A stretch of DNA of 64,000 nt from Ramularia collo-cygni. Taxonomy: Eukaryota; Ascomycota; Dothideomycetes; Mycosphaerellales; Mycosphaerellaceae. The notes below the pieces were generated by a model that saw only the letters and a list, made by a program, of their open reading frames with translations, did no database searches and was not told the DNA's origin. Position numbers and translations under genes: made by a program. The stretch spans positions 3,999,604-4,063,603 of the forward strand of contig NW_019716255.1 of NCBI RefSeq assembly GCF_900074925.1. The letters are read 5' to 3'. Shown here in pieces: positions 54,810 to 64,000 of the stretch; position 1 is the first letter of the stretch, and every line of letters begins with the position of its first letter.

Positions 54810-57341
54810 TCACAAATCATCCTCATCAATCTCCACAGCATCCTCATTCTCCACAACCACCACTCCCTCATCAACCCCCTTCTTCCGATCCCCACCTTCA
54901 GGCCCACTACTAGCAGCCACAAATCCCACGGGAGCACGAGCCTGCCGTTCCAATTCCCTCATCGCATCCGCCCTCTCCCCATCATCCTCACCATCCTCAC
55001 CGCCATCATCCACCTCCCCACCTCCACTCGCTTCGATTTCCTGCTGCCTCGCCACGGCCTGACCAGCAATAAATCCCACATCCGAATTGAACTGCGCCTG
55101 AACACTCCTCTTGATCCGGAGCATTTCCTTGAAAGTATCCTCATTGCCATGCTGCACTTCAAAGGCCTCCCATTTGCGCCAAAAGTCCTGGTTGACTCGC
55201 GGATCACAGAATTGACTCGCATGTCCCCAAATCGCTCGTGCTCGGTCGATTTCGCCNAACCTCCTCTCCATCTCTGCGAATTTCACACACATGCCCGCAG
55301 CATCTTTGTCGGGTAATGCCGCAATCGCTCGTTCATAGATTGGTCTTGTCGATGTAAGTCCGAAATTGCTCGCGCTTTTTGTTATGTAGAATTCGAAGAG
55401 TTCTGCCTTGTCCTCATCCGCGACTGCCCGGGTGGCTCTCTCGTAGATTCTCATCGCATGTCTTGCCAATCCGCGCTCCTCCTCCAGAGCGCCGTACATG
55501 AGGTATAGTGTTTTGGCGAAGCGAGGCGGACAGCCGTCTACGGCTTGTTCGAAGAGGTCTCTGAGTCGTTCAATGGAGATGCGACGGTCGACCGCTTTTG
55601 TTAGGTAAAGGTTCCAGAGTTCAAAGGCGACGGGGTATGAGAAGAGATCCAATCCACGCTCATATACTTTGAAGCTTTCCTCAAAGTATTCATTCTCCTC
55701 CAGAAGATTTGCAAAGTTGACGACAGTCTGTGGGGTTGCAATCCGCAGTTCAAAGATTCGTTCGTAGACTTTTTTAGTCTCATCAAGAGAAGAGACGGAC
55801 TCCACAAGATCCACGTAGAATGACCACAATTTCCAGCTCTTGTGAACACGCTGCTGAGGGGAGAGCGTTTCATCAAAGTAGTCGACATTACTTCTCTTGG
55901 GAGCTTTCGTAGCTGAAGCCATGATTGCGACTGCTCTGTCAAAATTCTCATTCCGAAGCTCCATCTCTGCCCACTCCGTCCACATCTCTGCCAGCTCTCC
56001 CACCGATTTGTAGGGAACCTTGACCGCCTTCTCCATGATGATGCGGGCATTGGTGAGATCGTTTCCAGATTCGTAGAACTTGGCATAGTTTGTCCAGAGT
56101 TCGTGAAATTTGCCCATTGCTTTCTTAGGTGATACGGCAGCAATTGCATCGGCGTATGTTTGAACCACCATCGCTTTGTTGCCTCCCCAAAGGTGGACTC
56201 GTTTCTGCCATTCCGCGACATTGTGAGGGTTCTGCCGGAGGAGGACATCATTCACGAGGAACGGTCGACGGTCCATGAGCTGTTCGAATCGGAGCATGCG
56301 AATGTCGAGATCGAGATCTGCGTCCTCATCGACTCTGCCTTTTTCCTGCCGTTTCGCCGATTCCTCCAACTTGATGGAGATGAGAGCTTCTTCCGCTTCA
56401 GCGTAGGTGTCAAAGACGACGCTAAAGTCTCGCACGGTCATTACCGTTGTGATGCCCTCCTCGAAGATGTCTCTTGCTCGTTCGTATGCACCCCGATTGA
56501 TGTAGTATCGAGCGAGACCCACCCAGAGGATGCCTCTTTGATCCGGAAAGCGCTCCAATCCCGATCGAATGATGGTCTCGACGGAGATGGTACTGCCTCC
56601 AGGTAATGGGACCGGATTGGGCACCACACGGGCATGATCAATCAAGATTTCCAACATTTCCGTCCAATGCTGAAAGGGACCCTTTGCCTCTCTGCTCTTG
56701 AACTTGGGGTTGTTCAAGATGGCCATGTATTGCTGCACGGCCTCGGTGTATTTCCCCTCCTTCTCCAACAACTCAATAAACTCCTCGACATGCTCCGGGT
56801 GGAGTTGGATATATCTCCTCCACACCTTGACCGCCGTGTCTCCTCCCGCAGAATGCGCAAATGGCCGATACAGCATCCAAATCCGATTGTGCTGCGTGAT
56901 GGGCAACGCTCTCAACGCGCGATCGAATGTCCGTCGAGTGTGTGTGATGAGCGGCTGCTTGCACAGAAACTCGAGGTACTTTTCCCATACCTTGGGCATT
57001 TTGTTCAACANGACCAACGCCCGTTCAAACAAGGCATTGACTTTTTGATATTCCGACTTCCATCGCGCGGGATTCTTTCCCTTGAGATGTCCCACCCGAA
57101 GATCGAGATACATCATCCACAGTTTGTAGCTCCGAGGNAGCGCATTGCACGCGCGTTCCAGCACGAAACTCTGTTCGAGGAGAGNTCCATATTGTCGCTT
57201 GAAGTGGGCATAATCCAGCCAGGCTTTGATGTTTTCCGGGGCGCGCAGGATATCATTTTCATACACTTCGGAATTGGCGTCGATGAGGTAGAGGGCGGAC
57301 GGGGTGGAGGAGGCGGTGGTGGAGGTGGCCATGGGAGACAT
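54810..57341 (-). CDS. SYF1: Pre-mRNA splicing factor Syf1 (XAB2/Cwf3)
   Basis: Intronless, 843 residues from MSPMATST; the frame is open 23 codons further up, but family members begin near here. The protein is a chain of HAT (half-a-TPR) repeats: AWLDYAHFKRQYG, LWMMYLDLRVGHLKGKNPA, VWEKYLEFLCKQPLIT, RIWMLYRPFAHS, VWRRYIQLHPEH and further copies to about residue 770. It ends in an acidic tail. Syf1 is part of the NineTeen complex that activates the spliceosome and stabilises snRNA interactions in the nucleus. Four codons contain N, three of them in the first 150 residues. It shares an upstream region with VMA8. Confidence 0.96.
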   Translation of the reverse strand: MSPMATSTTASSTPSALYLIDANSEVYENDILRAPENIKAWLDYAHFKRQYGXLLEQSFVLERACNAXPRSYKLWMMYLDLRVGHLKGKNPARWKSEYQKVNALFERALVXLNKMPKVWEKYLEFLCKQPLITHTRRTFDRALRALPITQHNRIWMLYRPFAHSAGGDTAVKVWRRYIQLHPEHVEEFIELLEKEGKYTEAVQQYMAILNNPKFKSREAKGPFQHWTEMLEILIDHARVVPNPVPLPGGSTISVETIIRSGLERFPDQRGILWVGLARYYINRGAYERARDIFEEGITTVMTVRDFSVVFDTYAEAEEALISIKLEESAKRQEKGRVDEDADLDLDIRMLRFEQLMDRRPFLVNDVLLRQNPHNVAEWQKRVHLWGGNKAMVVQTYADAIAAVSPKKAMGKFHELWTNYAKFYESGNDLTNARIIMEKAVKVPYKSVGELAEMWTEWAEMELRNENFDRAVAIMASATKAPKRSNVDYFDETLSPQQRVHKSWKLWSFYVDLVESVSSLDETKKVYERIFELRIATPQTVVNFANLLEENEYFEESFKVYERGLDLFSYPVAFELWNLYLTKAVDRRISIERLRDLFEQAVDGCPPRFAKTLYLMYGALEEERGLARHAMRIYERATRAVADEDKAELFEFYITKSASNFGLTSTRPIYERAIAALPDKDAAGMCVKFAEMERRXGEIDRARAIWGHASQFCDPRVNQDFWRKWEAFEVQHGNEDTFKEMLRIKRSVQAQFNSDVGFIAGQAVARQQEIEASGGGEVDDGGEDGEDDGERADAMRELERQARAPVGFVAASSGPEGGDRKKGVDEGVVVVENEDAVEIDEDDL

Positions 57342-57723
57342 GATTTGTGAGCGGCGACGTCCAATGGAGAGGGAAATGAATGGCAGCCCACCCGGCATGC
57401 TTCCCTTCACTTCAACAGAGGAATGTGGATCAATCGGCGCGTGAAAGACCTTGAATCATGGAAGGTGCAATGCGGCGGCGGGAGTCGCGGGAGTCGGCGG
57501 TCGGATCGCCGGCCCGAACTCCGTTGACTTTACTGGACGTGGTGCTTGTGCTTGCTGCGGCAGGAGCTCCAGCATCGACATCATCGTCACATTCACTCAC
57601 TCACCGACATCATCTTCTCCTCTGACCGCATTGAGAAACTGCCTGTCATATTGACAGACACCCTACAGCCCGCCCCGCAATCCCACTACCCAAACATCTC
57701 CCACCCCACCACGACCACCCATC
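57342..57723. promoter_or_regulatory. Bidirectional promoter region SYF1/VMA8
   Basis: About 380 bp between two divergent housekeeping genes must carry both promoters. No specific motif is defended. Confidence 0.5.
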
Positions 57724-58635
57724 ATGTCAGGCAATGTATACATCTCCCCACCCCATCCCATCCCATCCCTTGTCATATCCCACTAACACTCTTGAACTCC
57801 AGGACCGCGAACAAGTCTTTCCAACGCGCCAATCCCTCGGCCTAATGAAATCCAAGCTCAAAGGCGCCCAAACAGGCCACGATCTCCTCAAACGCAAATC
57901 CGAAGCCCTAACCAAACGTTTCCGCGAAATCACCAAGCGCATCGACGACGCCAAACGCAAAATGGGCCGCGTCATGCAAATCGCCGCCTTCTCCCTCGCC
58001 GAAGTCACCTATGCCGTGGGTTCCAATTCCGTGGCCTATCAAATCACGGAGAGTGCCAGGAGTGCCAAGTTTCGGGTTAGGACCAAGCAGGAGAATGTCA
58101 GTGGTGTGTTTCTACCGGCTTTTGAGAGTTTTCAATTGGAGGGGACGAGTGAATTTGGGATGACGGGGTTGGGGAAGGGCGGGCAGCAGGTGCAGAAGTG
58201 TAGGGAGACTTATACGAGAGCTGTGGAGACTTTGGTGGAATTGGCTAGTTTGCAGACTGCGTTTGTTATTTTGGATGAGGTTATCAAGGTTGTGAATCGG
58301 AGAGTTAATGCCATGTAAGTTCTTGAGAGAGGGAATGCAAAGGAAATGATGGCTGGCTAATATTATTTCACAGCGAACACGTCATTATCCCCCGAACGGA
58401 GAACACGATCAAGTACATCAACACGGAATTGGATGAATTGGACCGAGAGGACTTTGTGCGACTGAAGAAAGTCAAGGGTTTCAAGGAAAAGGCCGCGGCG
58501 GAAGAGGAGCTGTTGCGCAAGAAGAAAGCCGCCAAGGAAATGGCTGTCGAGGCTGAGGCTGATAAGGAGAATGATGGGGGAGAGTCGAAGAATATGCTGG
58601 AAGAGGGAGAAAAGGATGAGGATGTCATCTTTTAG
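57724..58635 (+). CDS. VMA8: V-type H+-ATPase subunit D (Vma8)
   Basis: Exons 57724-57735, 57803-58314 and 58374-58635 give 261 residues. The first exon is only 12 nt (MSGN), the smallest start exon in the window. The protein is the central rotor-stalk subunit D of the V1 sector. It consists of long antiparallel helices: REQVFPTRQSLGLMKSKLKG, HDLLKRKSEALTKRFREI, and at the C-terminal side VKVVNRRVNAIEHVIIPR-like sequence followed by TIKYINTELDELDREDFVRL. The highly charged C-terminus is normal for fungi. It acts at vacuolar and endosomal membranes, driving acidification. Confidence 0.97.
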
Positions 58636-58646
58636 ATCTTAACAGC

Positions 58647-58659
58647 GAGAGAGAGAGAG

Positions 58660-58703
<44 letters not shown>

Positions 58704-58723
58704 ATTGATTGATTGATTGATTG
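58647..58723. repeat. Compound (GA)n(GT)n(GATT)n microsatellite
   Basis: About 8 GA units, 19 GT units and 5 GATT units follow one another, starting 12 bp after the VMA8 stop, so the repeat is probably in its 3' UTR. Confidence 0.97.
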
Positions 58724-58820
58724 GTAGCGGCAGCCGTGCAAATATAGATTGAAGATTCACAGAAACTTCTCATTGATCGGAATAGAAAATTCTGCTTTGG
58801 AGAGACGGTCCGCATCCATG

Positions 58821-59305
58821 CAGGACTCTTATCATCGACATTGACGTCCTTTTTTACCACCCTTCACGAAACAACGGGAGCACAGATTGTTCTCGTCGCC
58901 CATAATGTGCAATCGGAGATGCGGAGTCTGGATGATTTGGGAGTTCTCCTCGAAGACATCCATGTCACAGGTGTGCTGGATACATATGGAGTCGCATGAC
59001 TTGCGGGACTGCCTGTCAAGGGGGCCTTACAGGATATGCTTGACACAATGGGAGTCCATTGGCGTCAAGGCTCGTTTCATTGTGCTGGCAATGACGGTTG
59101 TCATACCATGAAGCTCATACTGCGATACTTGCAGGAATGGCATGGAGATCCCTTGAAAAGATTGACTCAGATTGTGACAGAGCACGTACCCGAGCCACCG
59201 TCACGGGAGAACAGAGACCAGTCGGGAGAAGGGAGCGAAGAATGGTGGGAGAGTGTGACAGAGGATGGATTTCTGTTATTTGAAGAGCCGCAGATGCCAA
59301 CTTGA
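58821..59305 (+). pseudogene. Truncated Gfd2/YDR514C-like RNase H-fold gene
   Basis: A plus-strand frame reads QIVLVAHNVQSEMRSLDDLG, then VTGVLDTYGVA, an in-frame TGA at 58997-58999, and then continues LAGLPVKGALQDMLDTMGVH and GSFHCAGNDGCHTMKLILRY to a stop at 59303. HN...LD and HCAGND with a following helix match the C-terminal exonuclease-like (DEDD-type) domain of the fungal Gfd2/YDR514C group. Only a hint of the N-terminal acidic motif (LIIDIDV) remains about 15 codons before the body, so most of the front is missing. The nonsense codon and truncation argue for a pseudogene; the frame after the stop is open for 102 codons, so decay is recent. Family assignment is from memory. Confidence 0.65.
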
Positions 59306-60025
59306 GTGCAGCTTCGGAGGGCTTGGGGTTCGGCTTGAGTCAAAGCAGCCGCGTCATCATTCACTTCGTCTCCAACATTCCCATAGACAAATCTATTGAT
59401 TCCAAGGGCAATGTATGGTCTTTCGAGAGAACGAGACTGATGTGACAAAAAGCAATCGGATGTACTTTCTATGACATATCTCTGCATCGAGCACATAGTC
59501 TGTATCCTTCTCACGCTGAGTGATAATGATACCCCAACCCTAACCCTAATTGCTTTTGCCGCGAATGAGGATCTCGCCTGGAAAAAACGGTCTCTTCTGT
59601 GTTCCACACCAGCTTATCGNGCTGCCGTATTGCTTCACCACAGGGCACTAGCGTACATGGCATCTGGTATTATGCGAACTGGACAATATCTGCCACCCAC
59701 AGGGACGTCCTACACTGGCTGCTCGGACGTGCTCAACGAAATTTTGACTTCACTCACTCGGTAAATGCTTATAATCACACCGACCAGACTAGTGTCAGAT
59801 GTACAGTGCGAGATTGTCTATCACTTGAGGGTAAATTCGTATATGATCGTGACAAATTGGGGACAACGTATTTCTATGTACAGTAGTTGNTTGATACCCA
59901 AAGTTCTTCCCGGTCATCTCCAGCTTCCATTCCAAATCTAACCGAGCAATTTGTAGGCAAGGTCTCCTGTTTTTACGACCTTCATAGCCATGAAACGTCT
60001 CGAAGAGTAGGTAATTCCTCATATA
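59306..60025. other. Intergenic, no gene seen
   Basis: No supported gene. A short telomere-like string is listed separately. Confidence 0.4.
59532..59549. repeat. Short interstitial telomere-like repeat
   Basis: CCCCAACCCTAACCCTAA is present: two perfect CCCTAA units plus a variant. It is too short to prove telomeric origin. Confidence 0.7.
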
Positions 60026-61390
60026 TCAGCCAGAGGAGGGCATCTCGTTCCGAACAGCCGTAAGTCGATCCATGATCCCCAGCGAAAGTCTTTGAAATTG
60101 TACACGCAGACTGTCACCTAATTGTTCAAACACCGTCGAGGGCATTGGCCACGCCATACCGATATCTAGCTCGGTGATTTCGCCGGTCGAACACATCTCC
60201 GAGCAAACGACTTTTGTGGCACGTTCTTTGAGACATAAGCCAAGCCGCTCAATCACCCTTCGAAGGCGATGTAGCTCGTTGAGAACGACTTGTGCGGTGA
60301 CCGTGCNGAGTTCATCGCTCAGACGACAGCTTCCGTGCTTCTCGGCTAGATAGCGCTGTACGGCTTCGATTGATGGCGCATCCTGGGAAGATGAAGTCTT
60401 GCATGTGATGGCTGCGTAGAGGCCAAGGACTTTGAACAGCAGAAGGGAGGATACATAGACGATGCCCTCGTCATGCTCGGCAGAGCACTCCAGCATGGTG
60501 TCCACGGTAGAAGTAGCCTCCTTGTTTTTAGCCATGACATCCATGATCGTCTTCAAGATGCCAGCATCGCCGGCATGCTGCTTGCTGACAAATGTCGCCC
60601 GAACAGTAATTGCTAACTGGGACAATCGATGTAGTCGGTCGAGCACCTCTTCCATGCATACGCATGGATTGCACGACTTGAACACAGACGTGTGATCGGC
60701 CGGTACGGATTGTAGCATGGACTGAAGAGTTGTTGATGTATGTTCCGGCATCGGATATGTGCCCATATCCAGGAATTGATCTGCCGGCGGCCGGAAGTGG
60801 TCATTGCCGAAGGTATTGCTAGTTGGCATGATGAAATCGTCACAGAATGCCAGATCGTTGCCGTGATAGCCTCCCATGTAAGACAGATCGAATTCCGGGT
60901 TGCAGGTACCGGGCGCTGGTGTTTGCGAGTTCGAGTAGTTGCCATCCAAGATGGAATCTGCATCCCAGCCCGATAACATGGGTTGATCCCGTTGCATCGG
61001 ATCGATGGGGCTCATCATGTCGTGGAAGTCGGTAGGATGTGCCGGATGTTCATCCCGAGGCGCTTGAAGATGTGAAGCGGCATTGTTTTCAGTTTTACTT
61101 CGACCGTCCAGAGACTGCTCATAAGACGGGCTTACGCTGGAACTTGAGCCCGATCTGGCGCTGTTTGGTTTTCTCCCGGCCCGTTTTGGAATGAAATACT
61201 CGCACTGAAGCCCGCGTCTGGAGCAGCGCACGCAGCAGGGCCTGTCTTTGGAACACTTCATCTTTGCCGCTGCACAGGACACACAGCTGTTGCGCGATGG
61301 GATACCCGGCGGCCCCGGCCCCGCAAGCGTACGCCCATTGTGGGTCGTGCCTGGCGAAGGTTTGTTTGGAAGCCTGGAAACAGCGGCCAT
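60026..61390 (-). CDS. AflR-type Zn2Cys6 transcription factor
   Basis: Intronless, 454 residues. The binuclear cluster lies at 36-63 (C36, C39, C46, C53, C56, C63) in the form SCVSCAAAKMKCSKDRPCC, followed by basic PKRAGRKPN. This is the AflR arrangement rather than the generic Gal4 one. The C-terminal half from about residue 240 (CNPCVCMEEVLDRLHRLSQL to FQRLSLGIMDRL) matches the AflR-type regulatory domain. Such proteins switch on polyketide clusters (aflatoxin, dothistromin, monodictyphenone) by binding TCGN5CGR. One such site lies in the upstream region at 62178, between this gene and the divergent EthD-domain gene. One N is in a codon. Its target pathway cannot be read from the window. 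Confidence 0.9.
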   Translation of the reverse strand: MAAVSRLPNKPSPGTTHNGRTLAGPGPPGIPSRNSCVSCAAAKMKCSKDRPCCVRCSRRGLQCEYFIPKRAGRKPNSARSGSSSSVSPSYEQSLDGRSKTENNAASHLQAPRDEHPAHPTDFHDMMSPIDPMQRDQPMLSGWDADSILDGNYSNSQTPAPGTCNPEFDLSYMGGYHGNDLAFCDDFIMPTSNTFGNDHFRPPADQFLDMGTYPMPEHTSTTLQSMLQSVPADHTSVFKSCNPCVCMEEVLDRLHRLSQLAITVRATFVSKQHAGDAGILKTIMDVMAKNKEATSTVDTMLECSAEHDEGIVYVSSLLLFKVLGLYAAITCKTSSSQDAPSIEAVQRYLAEKHGSCRLSDELXTVTAQVVLNELHRLRRVIERLGLCLKERATKVVCSEMCSTGEITELDIGMAWPMPSTVFEQLGDSLRVQFQRLSLGIMDRLTAVRNEMPSSG

Positions 61391-61797
61391 GTTCAGTGTC
61401 TGGGTGATGGGTGATGGCGCACGTACTCGGATGGACCAAGAAGTAGCCAGGGTGCGAACGAAGAATCAAGATGTCCAAGGATCGATCGATCGAGGCCTCG
61501 AGGAGACATAGTCCTATATAGTCACTGCTCCGAAGCAGCAGCTTCTCACCCAGCGCGCTGGGAGGAAGCGGACACTCTAACGTCAATTTCGCCTGTGTGG
61601 TTGATTTCAGAATCCTGGGGATGTCGGTTTCATCCAGCCATGGCGAATCAGATGGTACCAAAGCTGGCGGTTGCCAGCGGCAAGGCCATTACCCGCAGAG
61701 GGCCCTCCCTCCGCTCGGGGTCCGTGTGCGGAGCGAGAGTCGGTCCGAGGGGGCGTGGGGCTGCCAATGTCTGTGATGCCTTCCGCTTTCGTCTCGT

Positions 61798-61873
61798 GGA
61801 GGTCCTTCGTGGAGGTCCTTCGTGCAGGTCCTTCGCGCGAACCATGCTAGGATTCTTCGAGCAGGTCCTTCGT
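61798..61873. repeat. 13-bp repeats, three tandem plus one dispersed
   Basis: GGAGGTCCTTCGT occurs at 61798 and 61811, with GCAGGTCCTTCGC at 61824 and GCAGGTCCTTCGT at 61861. A related GTCCTTCGCGG follows near 61886. Confidence 0.9.
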
Positions 61874-62177
61874 GGGGTTCTAGGCGTCCTTCGCGGTCTG
61901 TCCGTTCGACGCACCCGTCCACTAACGTCATAGATAGATTGGACGCACCGGGCGTGAGTTGGCCTTGTAAGTTCTGCTGGAGCGAACATCCGTGCTGCTG
62001 TTTCTGAGTTTACGCCATTCAAACATCGTCGATCAAGCACCTTGCTCGAGCGTCGCTGACAGGGCACTGGGGAGCTTCTCCTACACAGCATCGAGAAAGG
62101 GCGTGATGAAAGGGAGAGATGAACAAACATGAATGCAGCGCAGGGAGGCGATTAAAGAAAGCAATCCTAGACAGCGA

Positions 62178-62188
62178 TCGGACAGCGA
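62178..62188. promoter_or_regulatory. Candidate AflR-type binding site
   Basis: TCGGACAGCGA is an exact TCGN5CGA palindrome, the published AflR consensus form. It lies about 790 bp upstream of the AflR-type gene and 875 bp upstream of the EthD gene. A single short match can be chance. Confidence 0.4.
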
Positions 62189-63063
62189 AGGCAGCTGGAT
62201 ATGAGTGAAGTGATTAACCTATTCTCAGGCCGTCGTCTCGTGTGAACCGCGTGGCAGTCAGCGTGGATCACTGGCTCACGTAATTGGAGCCTGAGTGCCG
62301 CATGGCCAATGCAGAGCCAGTACGCTGTCGTCCGTCAACATCGGTGAAGGTGGGACAAGAATAGAGAAAGTGGGATGACCGCGTGTCAATTTCGGCACTC
62401 GGGCGTGGTGAGGCTCTTTATTCTGCTGCACAGACCACCGGTAGACCACATGGCAAGAAGATCTCGATCTCCTTGTACAATGATGTGCCGTGTGCCAAGT
62501 TCGCTGAGGCCTAGTGTGTACTCCGCACTCTGTACGGTATGCTCATAGGCCCCCTTTACATCAGCAAGTCTGCTACGAATCTCCACACGCGTAGGATACG
62601 TGACTCCTGACACAACGAGTTGCTGTGCTAGCTCTTTCACTGCTACCTTGTCTCTCACACGATTTCTCAGCGTAGTGGATGGAAGCATTAGCTTGCCCTT
62701 ACTATCCGTCTGAGGCTGTTTGTACTGTGGTCAAAATCAAATCAGAGCTCTCTAATCCTTCTAGAGTACCACGCATAGTCGGTAACAAGACACCGCATTT
62801 CTTCCTCTTCGCTATATAATAAAAAAAGTTGCTGTTGCGGAGAGTCAAGGATCCTGAATTTGGCCTCAAAACATATGTCCCGATGGGCACATCCAGTGGC
62901 TGACCCGAATGACCCGAACTTGTCCGCACAGGAGGTACTTTCAACTTCGCCGACAAGTTTCGGTTCCAACCAGTTTTGAAGTCTTTTCGTACTTAGTCAA
63001 CGGCAACACCATTCAACAGTCATTTCAGCAACATCCTGAGCATCACATCGAATTACTTTCACC

Positions 63064-63703
63064 ATGGTATCCGATTTGCCCGCCGTCCCGGCTAGAGCCG
63101 AGCCCAACGGACCACCAACTCACTATCTATGTCTTACCATTCTCGGATACAGGAAAGCTGGACTTTCTGAGGAGGCATATCGAAACCACATGACAACTGT
63201 TTCAGCTCCCATTACCAAGCCTTTGATGGCAAAATACGGCATCAAACGCTGGACTCAGATTCACAACCAAGCGGCAACAAGGGAACTGATGGGTCATTTG
63301 TTCGACTCGCAGATGGTTAATTTAGCGGACTATGATTGTTTCAGCCAGGTTGTGTTCGAAAGCATCGAAGACTACAAGAAGATTAAGCAGGATCCAGTCT
63401 ATAAGGCGAAGCTGATGCATGATCACGAATTGTTCGCGGATACGAAGAATAGCAAGTAAGTGTGGCGACGACCTTGATGGAGACAAAGATTTACATTGAC
63501 TGACGACATGAATCAGGATGACGATTGGATGGATTGAAGAATTTGTGAACAATGGAAAGGTGGTTGATGGATTGAAGTTCGCAAGTGAAGACAGCGGGAG
63601 CAGCTGGGGATTCTCATCGATGTTTTTCGGCATGATTGTTGGTGGTGCACTCGCCACTGGGGCAGCGAATGCGCTGAAGTATTGGAAGTTGGCAGGAAGA
63701 TGA
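63064..63703 (+). CDS. EthD-domain protein with C-terminal membrane segment
   Basis: Exons 63064-63455 and 63517-63703 give 192 residues; the GTAAGT...ATCAG intron joins TKNSK to MTIGWIEEFV. The first 135 residues form an EthD-type dimeric alpha/beta-barrel: YLCLTILGYRKAGLSEEAYR, HMTTVSAPITKPLMAKYGI, and DYDCFSQVVFESIEDYKKI. Fungal members often sit in polyketide clusters, for example as dehydratases or decarboxylases acting on anthrone-type or orsellinic-type intermediates. The C-terminal stretch SMFFGMIVGGALATGAANAL is a likely membrane anchor. Divergence from an AflR-type regulator supports a role in a secondary-metabolite cluster. The substrate is unknown. Confidence 0.88.
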
Positions 63704-64000
63704 GACCAACATGTGTTGTAGTGCTGTAGTATGGAAACCAGAACTTCTTCGCAAGATCAATCAGGCCGGAATGCTTTTCAGTAGCCACAGAATTCNCGCA
63801 CACAACCTTCACCTCCTTAAATGGCATTACAATACATGAGCTATTCACCGAAGCTTGGAAGATCTGCCTGTGGTCAGATGTTCGACATCGTGACGGGTCG
63901 GCAAATGCAAACATCACGGAGCGGTACCATAAATGGAGAAGAGAACTGCAAACATATCATGTATGGGACACTGGAATTGGGAGCACTGGAGTATTCATGG
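63704..64000. other. Non-coding right edge
   Basis: About 300 bp after the EthD gene. No frame is supported; a neighbouring gene may begin beyond the window. Confidence 0.4.

Larger units (their letters stand above)
61391..63063. promoter_or_regulatory. Divergent region between AflR-type and EthD genes
   Basis: About 1.7 kb with no supported gene. It carries a 13-bp repeat group and one exact TCGN5CGA string, both listed separately. Confidence 0.45.

Noticed and set aside
1..64000. CRISPR arrays, bacterial operon signals, intact transposase genes
   Set aside because: None was seen; this is intron-containing fungal DNA and the repeat groups are minisatellites or leader repeats without spacer structure.

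Overview
The window is nuclear DNA from a filamentous ascomycete. Genes carry short spliceosomal introns (about 45-75 nt) with GTRAGT donors and YAG acceptors. The protein families are fungal: GPI18, CnxE, GH55, AflR-type Zn2Cys6, class II-like peroxidase, Dal5/Tna1-type permease. A local cluster of short LPxELYD/F-box-like proteins is a style I associate with Capnodiales/Mycosphaerellales (Dothideomycetes); that placement is an inference. Several dozen isolated N bases lie scattered through the sequence, in exons as well as in spacers. Nearly all behave as substitutions, but at least one hides a splice acceptor.

Layout. 0.6-1.8 kb: conserved single-pass membrane protein. 2.9-3.6 kb: decayed pRiA4b ORF-3-like gene. 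3.9-4.7 kb: IAH1-type esterase. 6.0-8.9 kb: secreted GH55 glucanase in eight exons. 9-11.3 kb: repeat-rich spacer with a 16-bp minisatellite. 11.3-14.7 kb: butanediol-dehydrogenase-like and aldo-keto reductase genes, divergently arranged. 15.3-16.7 kb: two small C-terminally anchored proteins with PPxY motifs. 17.8-19.2 kb: RAD18. 19.8-22.1 kb: probable YTH-domain RNA-binding protein. 22.4-24.3 kb: MFS permease. 25.6-27.9 kb: PAB1. 29.2-31.1 kb: disordered fungal protein. 32.4-33.8 kb: GPI18. 34.9-36.0 kb: secreted heme peroxidase. 37.1-39.8 kb: TPR/DUF4470-like protein. 40.3-50.1 kb: F-box-like/LPxELYD gene cluster interrupted by a secreted lipase and an AT-rich, RIP-like stretch. 50.4-52.6 kb: cnxE (Moco synthesis). 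52.9-54.1 kb: two uncertain small ORFs. 54.8-57.3 kb: SYF1, divergent from VMA8 (57.7-58.6 kb). 58.8-59.3 kb: Gfd2/YDR514C-like pseudogene. 60.0-63.7 kb: AflR-type regulator divergent from an EthD-domain gene, probably the edge of a polyketide-type cluster that continues to the right.

Most genes are unlinked housekeeping or secreted functions. The contexts that look functionally coupled are the AflR-type/EthD pair with a TCGN5CGA site between them, the PPxY membrane pair, and the paralogous LPxELYD cluster. Exon coordinates were worked out by hand from splice signals, frame continuity and remembered family patterns; no search was run.
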